This document shows positions 27,395-36,046 of a stretch of DNA of 64,000 nt, piece by piece. Every line of letters starts with the position of its first letter. The stretch's first letter is position 1. Origin of the DNA: Petroclostridium sp. X23 (GTDB taxonomy: Bacteria > Bacillota > Clostridia > SK-Y3); NCBI RefSeq assembly GCF_030013905.1, contig NZ_CP124862.1, forward strand, positions 2,917,051-2,981,050. Direction: 5' to 3'. The notes under the pieces were generated by a model that searched no databases, was not told where the DNA came from, and worked only from the letters and a program-made list of their open reading frames with translations. A program made the position numbers and the translations under genes.

Positions 27395-27544
27395 ATCGGC
27401 TACTCCTCCAACAAAATATTTAAAAATATGACACCGACAACATTATAAATAATATAAAATCCGATAAATTATGTAACTTATTGATATTTTACCACATTAA
27501 TCCATAGTATACCAATACATTTTTACCTACAAATTCCAACATGG

Positions 27545-27551
27545 TTCGACA
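27545..27551 (-). promoter_or_regulatory. Spo0A-box-like sequence upstream of the agr operon
   Basis: AATTGTCGAACC on the minus strand contains TGTCGAA, the core of the 0A box, about 150 bases before the first gene of the operon. It borders the nif terminator. A single seven-base match may be chance. Confidence 0.25.
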
Positions 27552-27554
27552 ATT

Positions 27555-27616
27555 ACTATTCTCTTAAAATAAAAAACTCGATGCTAAAATCGAGTTTTTT
27601 ATTTTAAGAGAATAGT
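27555..27616 (-). terminator. Strong terminator at the end of the nif operon
   Basis: The 28-base arms 27555-27582 and 27589-27616 are exact reverse complements around a six-base loop, with A/T runs on either side of the ATCGAG core. It separates the nif operon from the agr operon, both read on the minus strand. Confidence 0.88.
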
Positions 27617-27619
27617 CAA

Positions 27620-28429
27620 TCAATGCTTTAATATCGTCAAAATCTCTTGTTCTATTTTTTTCAACTGTTCAATATCTGTTGAACCACCCTCGGTCTTCAT
27701 GGCTTCCAGCGCTTGAATGAATTGTATATAACTGCAGTTCCCCGCTCTTTCACCGATTCCACCTATGGTGCAGTCAATGTATTTCGCACCGCCCTGTACC
27801 GCAGCAATGGAATTTGCCACAGCCATTCCCATATCATTATGCACATGAATGCCCATGTCCATTTCCAACGCTCCGCATATCTCTTTTATTTCTTCAAATA
27901 TACGTTTTGGGTACAATATACCTACGGTGTCTGCATATCTCGCTCTTTTTACACCTAGTTCCAATGCCGCTTTACAAATATCCATGACAAATAAAAAATC
28001 CGCCCTTGAAGCATCTTCAAGACCGATTGTGATCTCAAAACCTTTCTCTTTTACAAACGAGATACATTTTTTCATATTTTCTATGACCCAAGTTCTATCT
28101 TTGTTTAGTTTGGATTTTATATGAATATCCGAAGCCGGTACAGAGATATGAATGATGTCCACGCCACAATCTATCGAATGCTGCAGGTCATGGATATTCA
28201 TTCTGTTCCATGTAGATACCTTACTATCCAGATTAAGTTCCATCATCTTTACAATGCTGCGTTTTTCATCTTGTCCCATCGCCGGGGTTCCAGCCTCAAT
28301 CTGATATATTCCCAGTCTATCAAGCAATGCGGCAATTTCAACTTTTTCTTTCACCCCCAGGGCTATTCCTGCCTGCTGCTCTCCGTCCCTCAAGCTGGTA
28401 TCTACAATATAAACATCATTCCAATCCAT
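27620..28429 (-). CDS. nifV: Homocitrate synthase, alpha (N-terminal-type) subunit
   Basis: 269 residues from the ATG after GGAGGA. The HMGL-like TIM-barrel start is clear: VYIVDTSLRDGEQQAG with the catalytic arginine and metal aspartate, then YQIEAGTPAMGQDE, IHVHNDMGMAVANSIAA (HxH metal ligands) and IGERAGNC. It condenses acetyl-CoA with 2-oxoglutarate to homocitrate for FeMo-cofactor. The C-terminal regulatory part of a full NifV is missing and is supplied by the preceding gene, as with NifV-alpha of C. pasteurianum. Confidence 0.92.
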   Translation of the reverse strand: MDWNDVYIVDTSLRDGEQQAGIALGVKEKVEIAALLDRLGIYQIEAGTPAMGQDEKRSIVKMMELNLDSKVSTWNRMNIHDLQHSIDCGVDIIHISVPASDIHIKSKLNKDRTWVIENMKKCISFVKEKGFEITIGLEDASRADFLFVMDICKAALELGVKRARYADTVGILYPKRIFEEIKEICGALEMDMGIHVHNDMGMAVANSIAAVQGGAKYIDCTIGGIGERAGNCSYIQFIQALEAMKTEGGSTDIEQLKKIEQEILTILKH

Positions 28430-28454
28430 CTCCAATCCTCCCTACTTCCTACTT

Positions 28455-29528
28455 TCAAATCGCTTGGTCTAAGCTTTCTGTCATACATTGATTACATAGC
28501 TGTATCAACTCATAATCATGTATTCCTCTTCCCAGCATCACACTTTTTGCTCTAACCATTTCCAATACACTGGAAACACCTACTGTCTCATGGTCTATAC
28601 CCATCTCTTTTAATTTACTTATTACAGCTCTTGTACCCGAGTGTTTCCCTAATACAAGTTTTCTTTTTTGTCCTACTTCCTCCGGTTCGTAAGGTTCATA
28701 GTTTTTAGGGTTCTTTTCTATACCGTCCGCATGAATTCCCGATTCATATTTAAAAATATCCTGTCCCAGTATCGCCTTATTTCCTTCAATACTTGCATTG
28801 GTAAGCATTTTATATCTTGCACATAGCTGCGGTAGAAGTGTCGTATCTCCATCAACTTCCAATTTCATGATAACCCTCAAACCCATGATTACTTCTTCCA
28901 ATGCAGCAGTTCCGTATTGTCCACATTTACCTGTAAATGCTGCTGTAATAAAATCCACATCATGCATTATTCCTTCAACAGCGACTGCCGTAGCTTGAAA
29001 AAACCTGTTATCAGGGAGAATATCCACTTTTGCTTTGATATTGTTTTTTATTCTAGAGATTATATCCTCATTCGCAGGTACTAAGATTTTGCTTAACTCA
29101 TGTACTCTTATACAATCTATATGGTTGAACGTGATAAAATTCTTCAAATGTGTCAGGCCATATTCTTTTTCTATATGCTCTATACCTATTTCAAGGGTTA
29201 TATGCGTATCTTTCAACTCTGAAATAAGCTTTGCCTGATCGTATAAAAAGATATCATAATTTATCACGCAATATTCAAATCCGTACTTTACGCATATTTC
29301 CATATCTTCAATACTTTCTATTCTGTATATAAAGCCAAAATTTTCAGGCAGCTTTTCTAATCGCTCTAAAGCAACTCGATTAATCTCTATTAAATCAACC
29401 CCTAGTTGGTGAAGCATGCCGCAAAATATTGATAGGTCTTTGCTCTGAACGTTTTGATTATTTTCTATTATCTCCGGGATGGTTCTATCGATAATGAATC
29501 TTTCTCTTTGATTAAAAAGAACTCCCAT
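28455..29528 (-). CDS. nifV: Homocitrate synthase, omega (C-terminal-type) subunit
   Basis: 357 residues from the ATG after AGGAG. The N-terminal two-thirds are a degenerate HMGL barrel lacking the DTSLRDG active-site motif (instead IDRTIPEI...). The C-terminal third is the NifV-type communication domain (FKYESGIHADGIEKNPKNYEP; LGKHSGTRAVISKLKEMG). This is the NifV-omega arrangement of C. pasteurianum, with omega before alpha. The stop lies 25 bases before the alpha start. Confidence 0.9.
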   Translation of the reverse strand: MGVLFNQRERFIIDRTIPEIIENNQNVQSKDLSIFCGMLHQLGVDLIEINRVALERLEKLPENFGFIYRIESIEDMEICVKYGFEYCVINYDIFLYDQAKLISELKDTHITLEIGIEHIEKEYGLTHLKNFITFNHIDCIRVHELSKILVPANEDIISRIKNNIKAKVDILPDNRFFQATAVAVEGIMHDVDFITAAFTGKCGQYGTAALEEVIMGLRVIMKLEVDGDTTLLPQLCARYKMLTNASIEGNKAILGQDIFKYESGIHADGIEKNPKNYEPYEPEEVGQKRKLVLGKHSGTRAVISKLKEMGIDHETVGVSSVLEMVRAKSVMLGRGIHDYELIQLCNQCMTESLDQAI

Positions 29529-29632
29529 ATTTCTCACTCCTGTAGCCCACATTTAGACTTTTATAGTATAACACCGTAAAAAACCCAAAACCAAACGCTG
29601 GAAAAGTGCTTCATCGGTCAGTCGCAAAGCAC

Positions 29633-29685
29633 GGGGACGGAGCTTCAGCTTCACCAAAACCAGGTGCAGCAGTAGCTCCGTCCCC
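29633..29685. repeat. REP-like palindrome, GGGGACGGAGCT type
   Basis: GGGGACGGAGCT (29633-29644) and AGCTCCGTCCCC (29674-29685) are perfect 12-base inverted repeats. A diverged copy lies at 9315. It sits inside the nif operon between the ferredoxin and nifV-omega genes. The GGGACGG core is shared with the RAYT-flanking repeats. Confidence 0.7.
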
Positions 29686-29803
29686 ATCCTTCACTCCTTC
29701 TACGTGCTAAACCGGATTTTTTCAGTAGTTTCGTACTGGTTCCCGACTCCGACTTTCTAATGAAACTTCATTGCAGTTTCTTAAGATGCTTTGATTAAAT
29801 CAC

Positions 29804-30115
29804 TTATTTTATTTCCAATCTTTCTAGTATTTGACCGTTTTCAAGATGTGACTCTACAATTTCTCCTACATCATCAGGTGACACATTACCATACCAGGTT
29901 CCTTCGGGATAGACCAGCACGATAGGCCCTTTATTACATATGCCGAAACATCCTGTATTGGTAATCATGACTTCGTCCATTAACTCACGTTCATCGATCT
30001 CTTCCATAAATCTGCTTACAATTTCTACGCCATCTTTAGAATGACAGAATCCCTTTTGTTGACCGTTCGGCCTTGAACTTGTACAGACAAAAATGTGGTA
30101 CTTTGGCTTTAACAT
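29804..30115 (-). CDS. Thioredoxin-like [2Fe-2S] ferredoxin
   Basis: 103 residues, closely similar to the [2Fe-2S] ferredoxin of C. pasteurianum (HIFVCTSxRxNGxQxGFC; NTGCFGICxxGPIVxVYPEG). The four cluster ligands are C11, C24, C56 and C60. Position 14, a cysteine in C. pasteurianum that is not a ligand in the wild type, is serine here. That protein interacts with the MoFe protein in C. pasteurianum. Its location between nifN-B and nifV supports a nitrogenase-related role. Confidence 0.92.
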   Translation of the reverse strand: MLKPKYHIFVCTSSRPNGQQKGFCHSKDGVEIVSRFMEEIDERELMDEVMITNTGCFGICNKGPIVLVYPEGTWYGNVSPDDVGEIVESHLENGQILERLEIK

Positions 30116-30158
30116 TGATATTTCCCCCTTGTTTTTTCATTCATATATTCAACATATA

Positions 30159-32849
30159 TTAGCAATTAATTGCCACCTTTTTTTCCTTCTGCATCTGCTC
30201 TACCGCTTTGATAACTCCTTTTTCTACTTCTTCATACATTTGTATGACCTGAATTCCTAAATTTTCCAATTTCTTCTGCGGCTCATATCCTATTCTTAAA
30301 ACAATCACCCCATCACAATCACTCACCGTACGGATCACTTTTTGAGTTTTCTCTTCCCGTTCTTCACATTCTTCTTTGCCGGTACAATATTTGCTAACAG
30401 TTCTTTTCTCCAGAAAATTAACTTCTCCACTGTTAAACTCATAGATATAAAATTCTTCAGCATGACCAAAATGTTGGTCAATTAACATACCGCTTTTAGA
30501 TGCTACCGCGAATTTATATTTTATATTTTCAGCTATTGGGCTTTCTTGTGATGATGAGGTACACTTCTGAGCGCTTCCGCATTTTCCTCTGAAATGTGCT
30601 GAACAATCGTTGCCTAATGTTCCAATGGCATCCGCACGACATTGACGGCAGTGATACATTTGCTTGAGATCAACTTCACATTTCTTTCTCATTTCGGTGA
30701 CTTCTTTATTGCTAACAAGCGGTATATTCTCAAAGACACTTCCCGGTGCCGGAATCATCTGCATGATATTGGTCATAAACGCGCCGTGTTCTTTTACTTT
30801 CTTTACGACTTCTTCTATGTGATGATCGTTTACCCCTTTAACCATTACGATATTTACCTTGCAAAGCATTCCTCTTTCACTGAGATACTTTAATCCTGCC
30901 AACTGATTGTACAGTAGTATCCATGCTGCTTCTTCATCTTCGTATTTGGTTCCGAGATAATTGACATACTTGTATATTTTCGCACCGATCTTAGGATCAA
31001 CAGTATTGATGGTAATGGTCAAATGGGATACGCCGAGTTCAATAAGATCATTGGCATAAAAGGGCAGCATCAGTCCATTTGTGGATAAACAAAAGGTAAC
31101 TTCCGGATCTTCCTGCCTGATCAGCCTTAGCGTCTCTTTTGTCTCTTCAAAGTTTGCAAGCGCATCCCCCGGCCCTGCGATTCCTACAACCGAAAGATTC
31201 TTCACCTTGCTTTTTACTTCTATATATTTTTCCAATGCCTGCTGCGGTGAAAGTACTTCACTGGTGACGCCAGGTCTGCTTTCATTAAGACAATCGTATT
31301 TTCTACTGCAGTAATTACAGCTTATATTACACTTAGGCGCTACCGGAATATGCATCCTGGCATAGTCATGGGCCCCTTGATTATAACAAGGATGTGTCTT
31401 TGTTTTTTCCTCGATGCTTTTTATAACCATTTCCGGCTTAATGACTTTAATTGGATTTTTCATTTTCTTGTCCTCCCCCTTTCCGCTTACCCAATAATAT
31501 TTTTTATACATACGCTTTCTATAAGTCGATTCTTTTTTCTCCAGAATTGTATTTGTAATTTCATCTAAGAAACGCATAGATCCGTAATATCCAATATTGA
31601 TCTTTCGCTGTGCGCCAATCCGGTCATGTACCGGAAATCCGATCCGCACCAAAGGGATGCCTTCTTTCTCTTCTATCCATTTCCCATCCGAATTTCCTAT
31701 TAAAATATTGGCTTTAAGTTCTTTGGCGTATTTCTGTATGGTATCAAAATCCGTATCATCTAAAATAAGGCATTCTTCTCCAATACGGGCTAACTCTTTT
31801 GTGATCTGATCCTTGAACAACTCATTTTTGGAACCGCTGGCGATCAATACGGGCTTTACGCCATTTTCGCAGCATAGCTTCACCACTGCAAATACTTGTT
31901 CCGGTTCACCATAAATGACTGCTCTGCCTTCAGCATTATATTTATGAGAATCAATCATGCCATCCAGATATCTTCCTCTTTCTTCTGTCAGCGAACGCGG
32001 CACCAGCTTACCCGTAAGCTTGGACAGCAGTTTGATAAATTCATCGGTACTCCTTAACCCCATAGGGATCGGACATTTATATAAAGGTACACCGAAAGTT
32101 TCTTCTAAATATTTTCCCGGCGAATACCGATCCTCAACCGTCATCCCCATCTCGATGGTTGCTGCGGCTCCTGCCATAGATGCGATATCGGATATCTTTG
32201 TGCCGCCGTCGGATATTCTTGTGTACTGTTTTGAGTACGGAGAATCCAGCGTGACAGATATGTCAGGCAAAAGTACATACTTGGCTTCAAACATCTTCAA
32301 TATATCCTTCATATGTCTTATATCTGCCGGATTGAGATTTGTGGTGACAATATTGATTTCTCCATTCTTCTTCGTATCTTTTGCCACATACTTTACAATA
32401 TCCCTCAGTGCTGCAAAATACCCTTCAAACTGTGTGCCACCATAGCCGGGTGTTGAAACGGGAATAATCGATAAGTCTTTCAATTCTTCTTCCTTCTGCT
32501 TAAACTCAGATATCATTCTGGCTATATCCTCTCCGATGGTTTCTGCGAGACATGTGGTGGCTATGCCGATCATTTGAGGATGATATGTCTTTATTACGTT
32601 CTTAATTGCTTTTTTTAGATTCTCTTCTCCTCCATACACCGTACCTTGCTCAGTAAGGGAGGAGGATGCGATATCCACCGGTTCATTATAGTGCGTCGCC
32701 ATGTGGCGGCGAATATATGTGCTGCATCCTTGAGAACCATGGAGTATCATCATGCTGCTCTGAATTCCCTTAAATGCCATTACCGCTCCCATAGGCATAC
32801 ACATTTTACATGGATTTATATTTAAATTAACAAAATTACGACTGCTCAT
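30159..32849 (-). CDS. nifN-B: NifN-NifB fusion protein
   Basis: 896 residues from the ATG after GGGGG. Residues about 1-430 are NifN-like: NPCKMCMPMGAVMAFKGI, ILHGSQGCSTYIRRH, GIATTCLAETIGEDIA. From about residue 465 a NifB radical-SAM domain follows, with the cluster motif CNISCNYC (CxxxCxxC) near 507 and SVVGIAGPGDALANFEE. A C-terminal NifX/NafY-like domain (FAVASKSGMLIDQHFGHAEEFYIYEF) ends the protein. NifB makes NifB-co and NifEN matures it; fusing N to B is the known clostridial arrangement. Several REP-like sequences lie just upstream, between it and nifE. Confidence 0.95.
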   Translation of the reverse strand: MSSRNFVNLNINPCKMCMPMGAVMAFKGIQSSMMILHGSQGCSTYIRRHMATHYNEPVDIASSSLTEQGTVYGGEENLKKAIKNVIKTYHPQMIGIATTCLAETIGEDIARMISEFKQKEEELKDLSIIPVSTPGYGGTQFEGYFAALRDIVKYVAKDTKKNGEINIVTTNLNPADIRHMKDILKMFEAKYVLLPDISVTLDSPYSKQYTRISDGGTKISDIASMAGAAATIEMGMTVEDRYSPGKYLEETFGVPLYKCPIPMGLRSTDEFIKLLSKLTGKLVPRSLTEERGRYLDGMIDSHKYNAEGRAVIYGEPEQVFAVVKLCCENGVKPVLIASGSKNELFKDQITKELARIGEECLILDDTDFDTIQKYAKELKANILIGNSDGKWIEEKEGIPLVRIGFPVHDRIGAQRKINIGYYGSMRFLDEITNTILEKKESTYRKRMYKKYYWVSGKGEDKKMKNPIKVIKPEMVIKSIEEKTKTHPCYNQGAHDYARMHIPVAPKCNISCNYCSRKYDCLNESRPGVTSEVLSPQQALEKYIEVKSKVKNLSVVGIAGPGDALANFEETKETLRLIRQEDPEVTFCLSTNGLMLPFYANDLIELGVSHLTITINTVDPKIGAKIYKYVNYLGTKYEDEEAAWILLYNQLAGLKYLSERGMLCKVNIVMVKGVNDHHIEEVVKKVKEHGAFMTNIMQMIPAPGSVFENIPLVSNKEVTEMRKKCEVDLKQMYHCRQCRADAIGTLGNDCSAHFRGKCGSAQKCTSSSQESPIAENIKYKFAVASKSGMLIDQHFGHAEEFYIYEFNSGEVNFLEKRTVSKYCTGKEECEEREEKTQKVIRTVSDCDGVIVLRIGYEPQKKLENLGIQVIQMYEEVEKGVIKAVEQMQKEKKVAINC

Positions 32850-32954
32850 TCCGATACCCCCGCTTCTTTTAATTAACAATTAATAGTGAATAATTAATAG
32901 TTTCTTTTATTTCTACGTCAGATAGTTAACTTTAAATGTGAAAATATAATGAAT

Positions 32955-33047
32955 CGGAACGGCACAGGGGCCGTTCCCTACATAGAACACCAAATTCCAT
33001 GCATACATGATTTACAATTCGTAGGGAACGCCCCCCGTGGCGTTCCG
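32955..33047. repeat. Palindromic small repeat, GTAGGG...CCCTAC family, copy A
   Basis: CGGAACGGCACAGGGGCCGT and a following TCCCTAC are mirrored by GTAGGGAACG and GTGGCGTTCCG on the right. Similar elements lie at 42582 and 45219. It is in the 245-base gap between nifE and nifN-B, inside the operon. Confidence 0.6.
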
Positions 33048-33094
33048 TTGACTTGCGATATCCAATTATTTAATTCAACTTATATAGCCTTAAG

Positions 33095-34495
33095 TCAAAT
33101 AGAATCATTGTCCATTGTCCATTGTCCATTGTCCATTTTTATAAGTTCCCACACCGGGCTATTGATTGTTAAGTCTATTTCTTTCGCAAAGTTTACTGAT
33201 CCTATGAAGCCGCATAACGGATGTTTTCTTTCGTGGTTATGGTCGCAAAAAGCGACGCCTAATTTATATGCAAGCGGTCTTTCCTTGACTCCTCCGACAA
33301 GGATATCCGCATCTTTTTCTAAAATAAATTTTTCCAACTCATATGGGTTGGTGTCATCTAATATGACAGTACCGTCATCAGAAATATTTCTAATAATCTC
33401 GTAATCTTCTTCTTTTCCTGTTTGGGTTCCGACCATCACGGTCTGCATACCCAAATCTCTAAATTGTTTAATTAACGATATGGCTTTGAATCCGCCACCT
33501 ACATAGATGGCTGCTTTTTTTCCTTCTAATCTCTTCCTGTATTGATCCAATTCCGATTGAACTTTCTGCTCCTGTTCTTCTACAAACTGTTTGGCTTTTG
33601 CGATGACTGCCGGGTCTCCGATTGCATGTGCTATTCTTAATAACGACATCTTGGTATCTTCTATTCCAAAAAAGCTGATGTTAATAAACGGGGTATCATA
33701 AAGCTGCTCCATATTTTTTGCTAAATAAGTCATTGAGCCTGCACATTGTACGATATTCAATGACGCTTTGGGTGCCTGTTTCAACTCTTCACATCTTGCG
33801 TCTCCGGTAATTTTCGCTACTACATCAATTCCTATTTCTTTTAGATATCCTGTTAATATCCACATCTCTCCTGATAAGTTGAAATCCCCTAAGAAATTTA
33901 CACCCGCCAGCTTCTCCTTTGGCTTCTCTTTACCCATTAAATCGATCAGCGCATGACATGCTGCCTTATATCCCATTGATTTATTACCTGCAAACCCCGG
34001 TGACTTTACCGGAATTACCCGGATTCCATGCTTCTTCTCCGCTGCTTTACATACTGCTTCAATATCATCTCCGATCACGCCTATAATACATGTGGCGTAT
34101 ACAAAAATAACTTTTGGTGCCTTTTCCGGGTCTTTACCGTATTGCTCCATGATTTCATCGATTGCACTAGAGAGTTTCTTCTCTCCTCCAAATATAACAT
34201 CCTGTTCTCTGATATCTGTCGAAAAACTGCTGCGATAGGTTTCCGGGCCGCTCGAAAGGCTGCCTCTGATGTCCCAAGTATAACTAGCGCATCCAATAGG
34301 ACCGTGAACGATATGAAAAGCATCCGTAATAGGATTCAACACTACCCGCGCTCCACAATAGACACACGCTCTTTGGCTGACTGATCCGGCAACACTATCT
34401 TTATCGCATTTGATTTGTCCGCTTTTATTTTTTGAATTGCATAGGATGAAATCCTGTCTCTCATTTAAAATATCTACTGCTGCGCTGCTTCTCAT
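33095..34495 (-). CDS. nifE: NifE, FeMo-cofactor scaffold subunit
   Basis: 466 residues. NifDK-family cysteines are present: RACVYCGARVVLNPI, HIVHGPIGCASYTWD, ATCIIGVIGDDIEAV. The FeMo-co-pocket region QCAGSMTYLAKNME is like that of NifE. It forms the NifE2N2 scaffold with the NifN part of the fusion. The last residues (MDNGQWTMDNDSI) come from four tandem GGACAAT heptamers and are not part of the family. AAGGAGG precedes the start. Confidence 0.94.
   Translation of the reverse strand: MRSSAAVDILNERQDFILCNSKNKSGQIKCDKDSVAGSVSQRACVYCGARVVLNPITDAFHIVHGPIGCASYTWDIRGSLSSGPETYRSSFSTDIREQDVIFGGEKKLSSAIDEIMEQYGKDPEKAPKVIFVYATCIIGVIGDDIEAVCKAAEKKHGIRVIPVKSPGFAGNKSMGYKAACHALIDLMGKEKPKEKLAGVNFLGDFNLSGEMWILTGYLKEIGIDVVAKITGDARCEELKQAPKASLNIVQCAGSMTYLAKNMEQLYDTPFINISFFGIEDTKMSLLRIAHAIGDPAVIAKAKQFVEEQEQKVQSELDQYRKRLEGKKAAIYVGGGFKAISLIKQFRDLGMQTVMVGTQTGKEEDYEIIRNISDDGTVILDDTNPYELEKFILEKDADILVGGVKERPLAYKLGVAFCDHNHERKHPLCGFIGSVNFAKEIDLTINSPVWELIKMDNGQWTMDNDSI
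33107..33134. repeat. Tandem heptamer repeat (ATTGTCC x4) at the 3' end of nifE
   Basis: Four perfect head-to-tail copies of ATTGTCC (GGACAAT on the coding strand). Because seven is not a multiple of three, copy-number change would alter the last residues and stop of NifE. Confidence 0.85.
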
Positions 34496-34520
34496 GTTCT
34501 AACCTCCTTATTATAGCTAA

Positions 34521-34673
34521 GAGTGAATAGTGGGGAGCGAGGAGTAAAATGCAGTTCCATTTGCTATTTGATTAAGGTATCCAAATACTTTACAAACTTC
34601 AGGAGAGGTCTGTATCGCAATGAAAAAGCTATATCCCGATATTTCTTTACTCCCCACTCCACACTATTCACTC
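34521..34673. repeat. Imperfect inverted repeat between nifK and nifE
   Basis: GAGTGAATAGTGGGGAGCGA near 34521 is mirrored by ACTCCCCACTCCACACTATT with CACTC near 34673. A related GTGGGGAGTGAGGAGTGGAT element lies at 59769. The family is common in clostridial spacers; function is unknown. It could form a long hairpin in the nif mRNA. Confidence 0.55.
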
Positions 34674-34684
34674 CCTACTATGTT

Positions 34685-36046
34685 TTACATTACCATTTCA
34701 AAATCTTCATCTGCACAATCTCTGTCCTGTCTATCCATCAATGCATTGGCGATCAGCTCAACTAATCTCATTGCGCCTTTATAGCCAACGATCGGCATAT
34801 AAGAATGTACATATCTATCGATAATCGGGAATCCCACTCTTACAAACGGAATATCTTCTGCTCTAGCGATATGCTTTCCGTGAGTACCGCCCATTAAAAG
34901 ATCTACCGGATCATTCTTGATCCATTGATGAAGTTCGAACAAGTCTCCGGCAGCCTTTACAGTGCCTTCAACCCCGGCTGCTTCCAGTATTCCGTTTACT
35001 GTCTTCTCGAATTTTGAGCCCGGTGTTCCTGTTACAACGTATTTAGGAATCATTCCAAGGCTAAGCACAAATTCGGTTAAACCGATAACAACATCGGGAT
35101 CACCATAGATGGCTACTTTTTTACCATGGTAGTATGGATGGGCATCTATCATGATATCTACAAGCTGTCCTCTTTCTTCTTCAAGTTCATAAGGTACTTG
35201 AGTATTGGTCGCCTTGATCAGACTCATGATCAACCGGTCAGTTGCTTCAATACCGATAGGCGTAGACAATACTTTAAATGACACGCCGCATTTCTTTTCC
35301 AATTCTATCGCACCGGCCTCAGATGCAAATTCTCCAAGCGCCATCGTCAAGATAGAGTTCCCTGCATCAACAAGTTCTTCAATCTTTGTACCCCCTTTAG
35401 GATACATTTCAAACTTTCCTGTCATCGGAGCATCCAATACACCACTGGTATCCGGAAACATGATGAACTCAATTCCCATTGCCTTTAATATTCTCTTGAT
35501 CTCTCTCATATCTCCAGGATTCACGAACCCCGGAATTACATTGATTTTATCGTTCATAAACCCGCTGCTTTGGGATAAACCGCTTATCATTCCTTTTACC
35601 ATATTTGAAAAACCTGTAATATGGGAACCAACATAACTCGGAGTGTTGGTGTAGATTACATATTTTCCTTCCGGAACTTTTGATTGGGAAACAATGCTGG
35701 GAAGGTCATCTCCTATTGTTTCAGTCAAGCAAGTAGTATGAACAGCAATAATATCCGGGTCATAGATTTCAAATATATTTTTAATAGCTGTTTTTAAATT
35801 GGCTCCTCCACCGAAAACCGATGCCCCTTCTGTAAAAGAACTGGTAGATGCCATTGCCGGATCTTTAAAATGTCTTGTTAAAAACATTCTGTGGAACGAG
35901 CAACATCCTTGAGAACCATGGCTGTGCGGGAGGCATCCGTGGATACCTAATGCCGCATACATTGCACCAACAGGCTGACAGGTTTTTGCCGGATTAATTT
36001 TTAGCGCTTTTCTTTCTGAGATTTCTTTTGGCGTATAGTTCAACAT
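34685..36046 (-). CDS. nifK: Nitrogenase MoFe protein beta subunit
   Basis: 453 residues, the short clostridial form lacking the N-terminal extension of Azotobacter NifK. P-cluster cysteines are C23 (PAKTCQPVG), C48 (HGSQGCCSF) and C106 (HTTCLTETIGDDL). It pairs with NifD to bind the P-cluster. The start overlaps the last base of nifD. Confidence 0.96.
   Translation of the reverse strand: MLNYTPKEISERKALKINPAKTCQPVGAMYAALGIHGCLPHSHGSQGCCSFHRMFLTRHFKDPAMASTSSFTEGASVFGGGANLKTAIKNIFEIYDPDIIAVHTTCLTETIGDDLPSIVSQSKVPEGKYVIYTNTPSYVGSHITGFSNMVKGMISGLSQSSGFMNDKINVIPGFVNPGDMREIKRILKAMGIEFIMFPDTSGVLDAPMTGKFEMYPKGGTKIEELVDAGNSILTMALGEFASEAGAIELEKKCGVSFKVLSTPIGIEATDRLIMSLIKATNTQVPYELEEERGQLVDIMIDAHPYYHGKKVAIYGDPDVVIGLTEFVLSLGMIPKYVVTGTPGSKFEKTVNGILEAAGVEGTVKAAGDLFELHQWIKNDPVDLLMGGTHGKHIARAEDIPFVRVGFPIIDRYVHSYMPIVGYKGAMRLVELIANALMDRQDRDCADEDFEMVM

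Noticed and set aside
34205..34216. TGTCGAAAAA inside nifE
   Set aside because: It lies in the middle of a conserved coding region far from any start, so a regulatory Spo0A role is unlikely.
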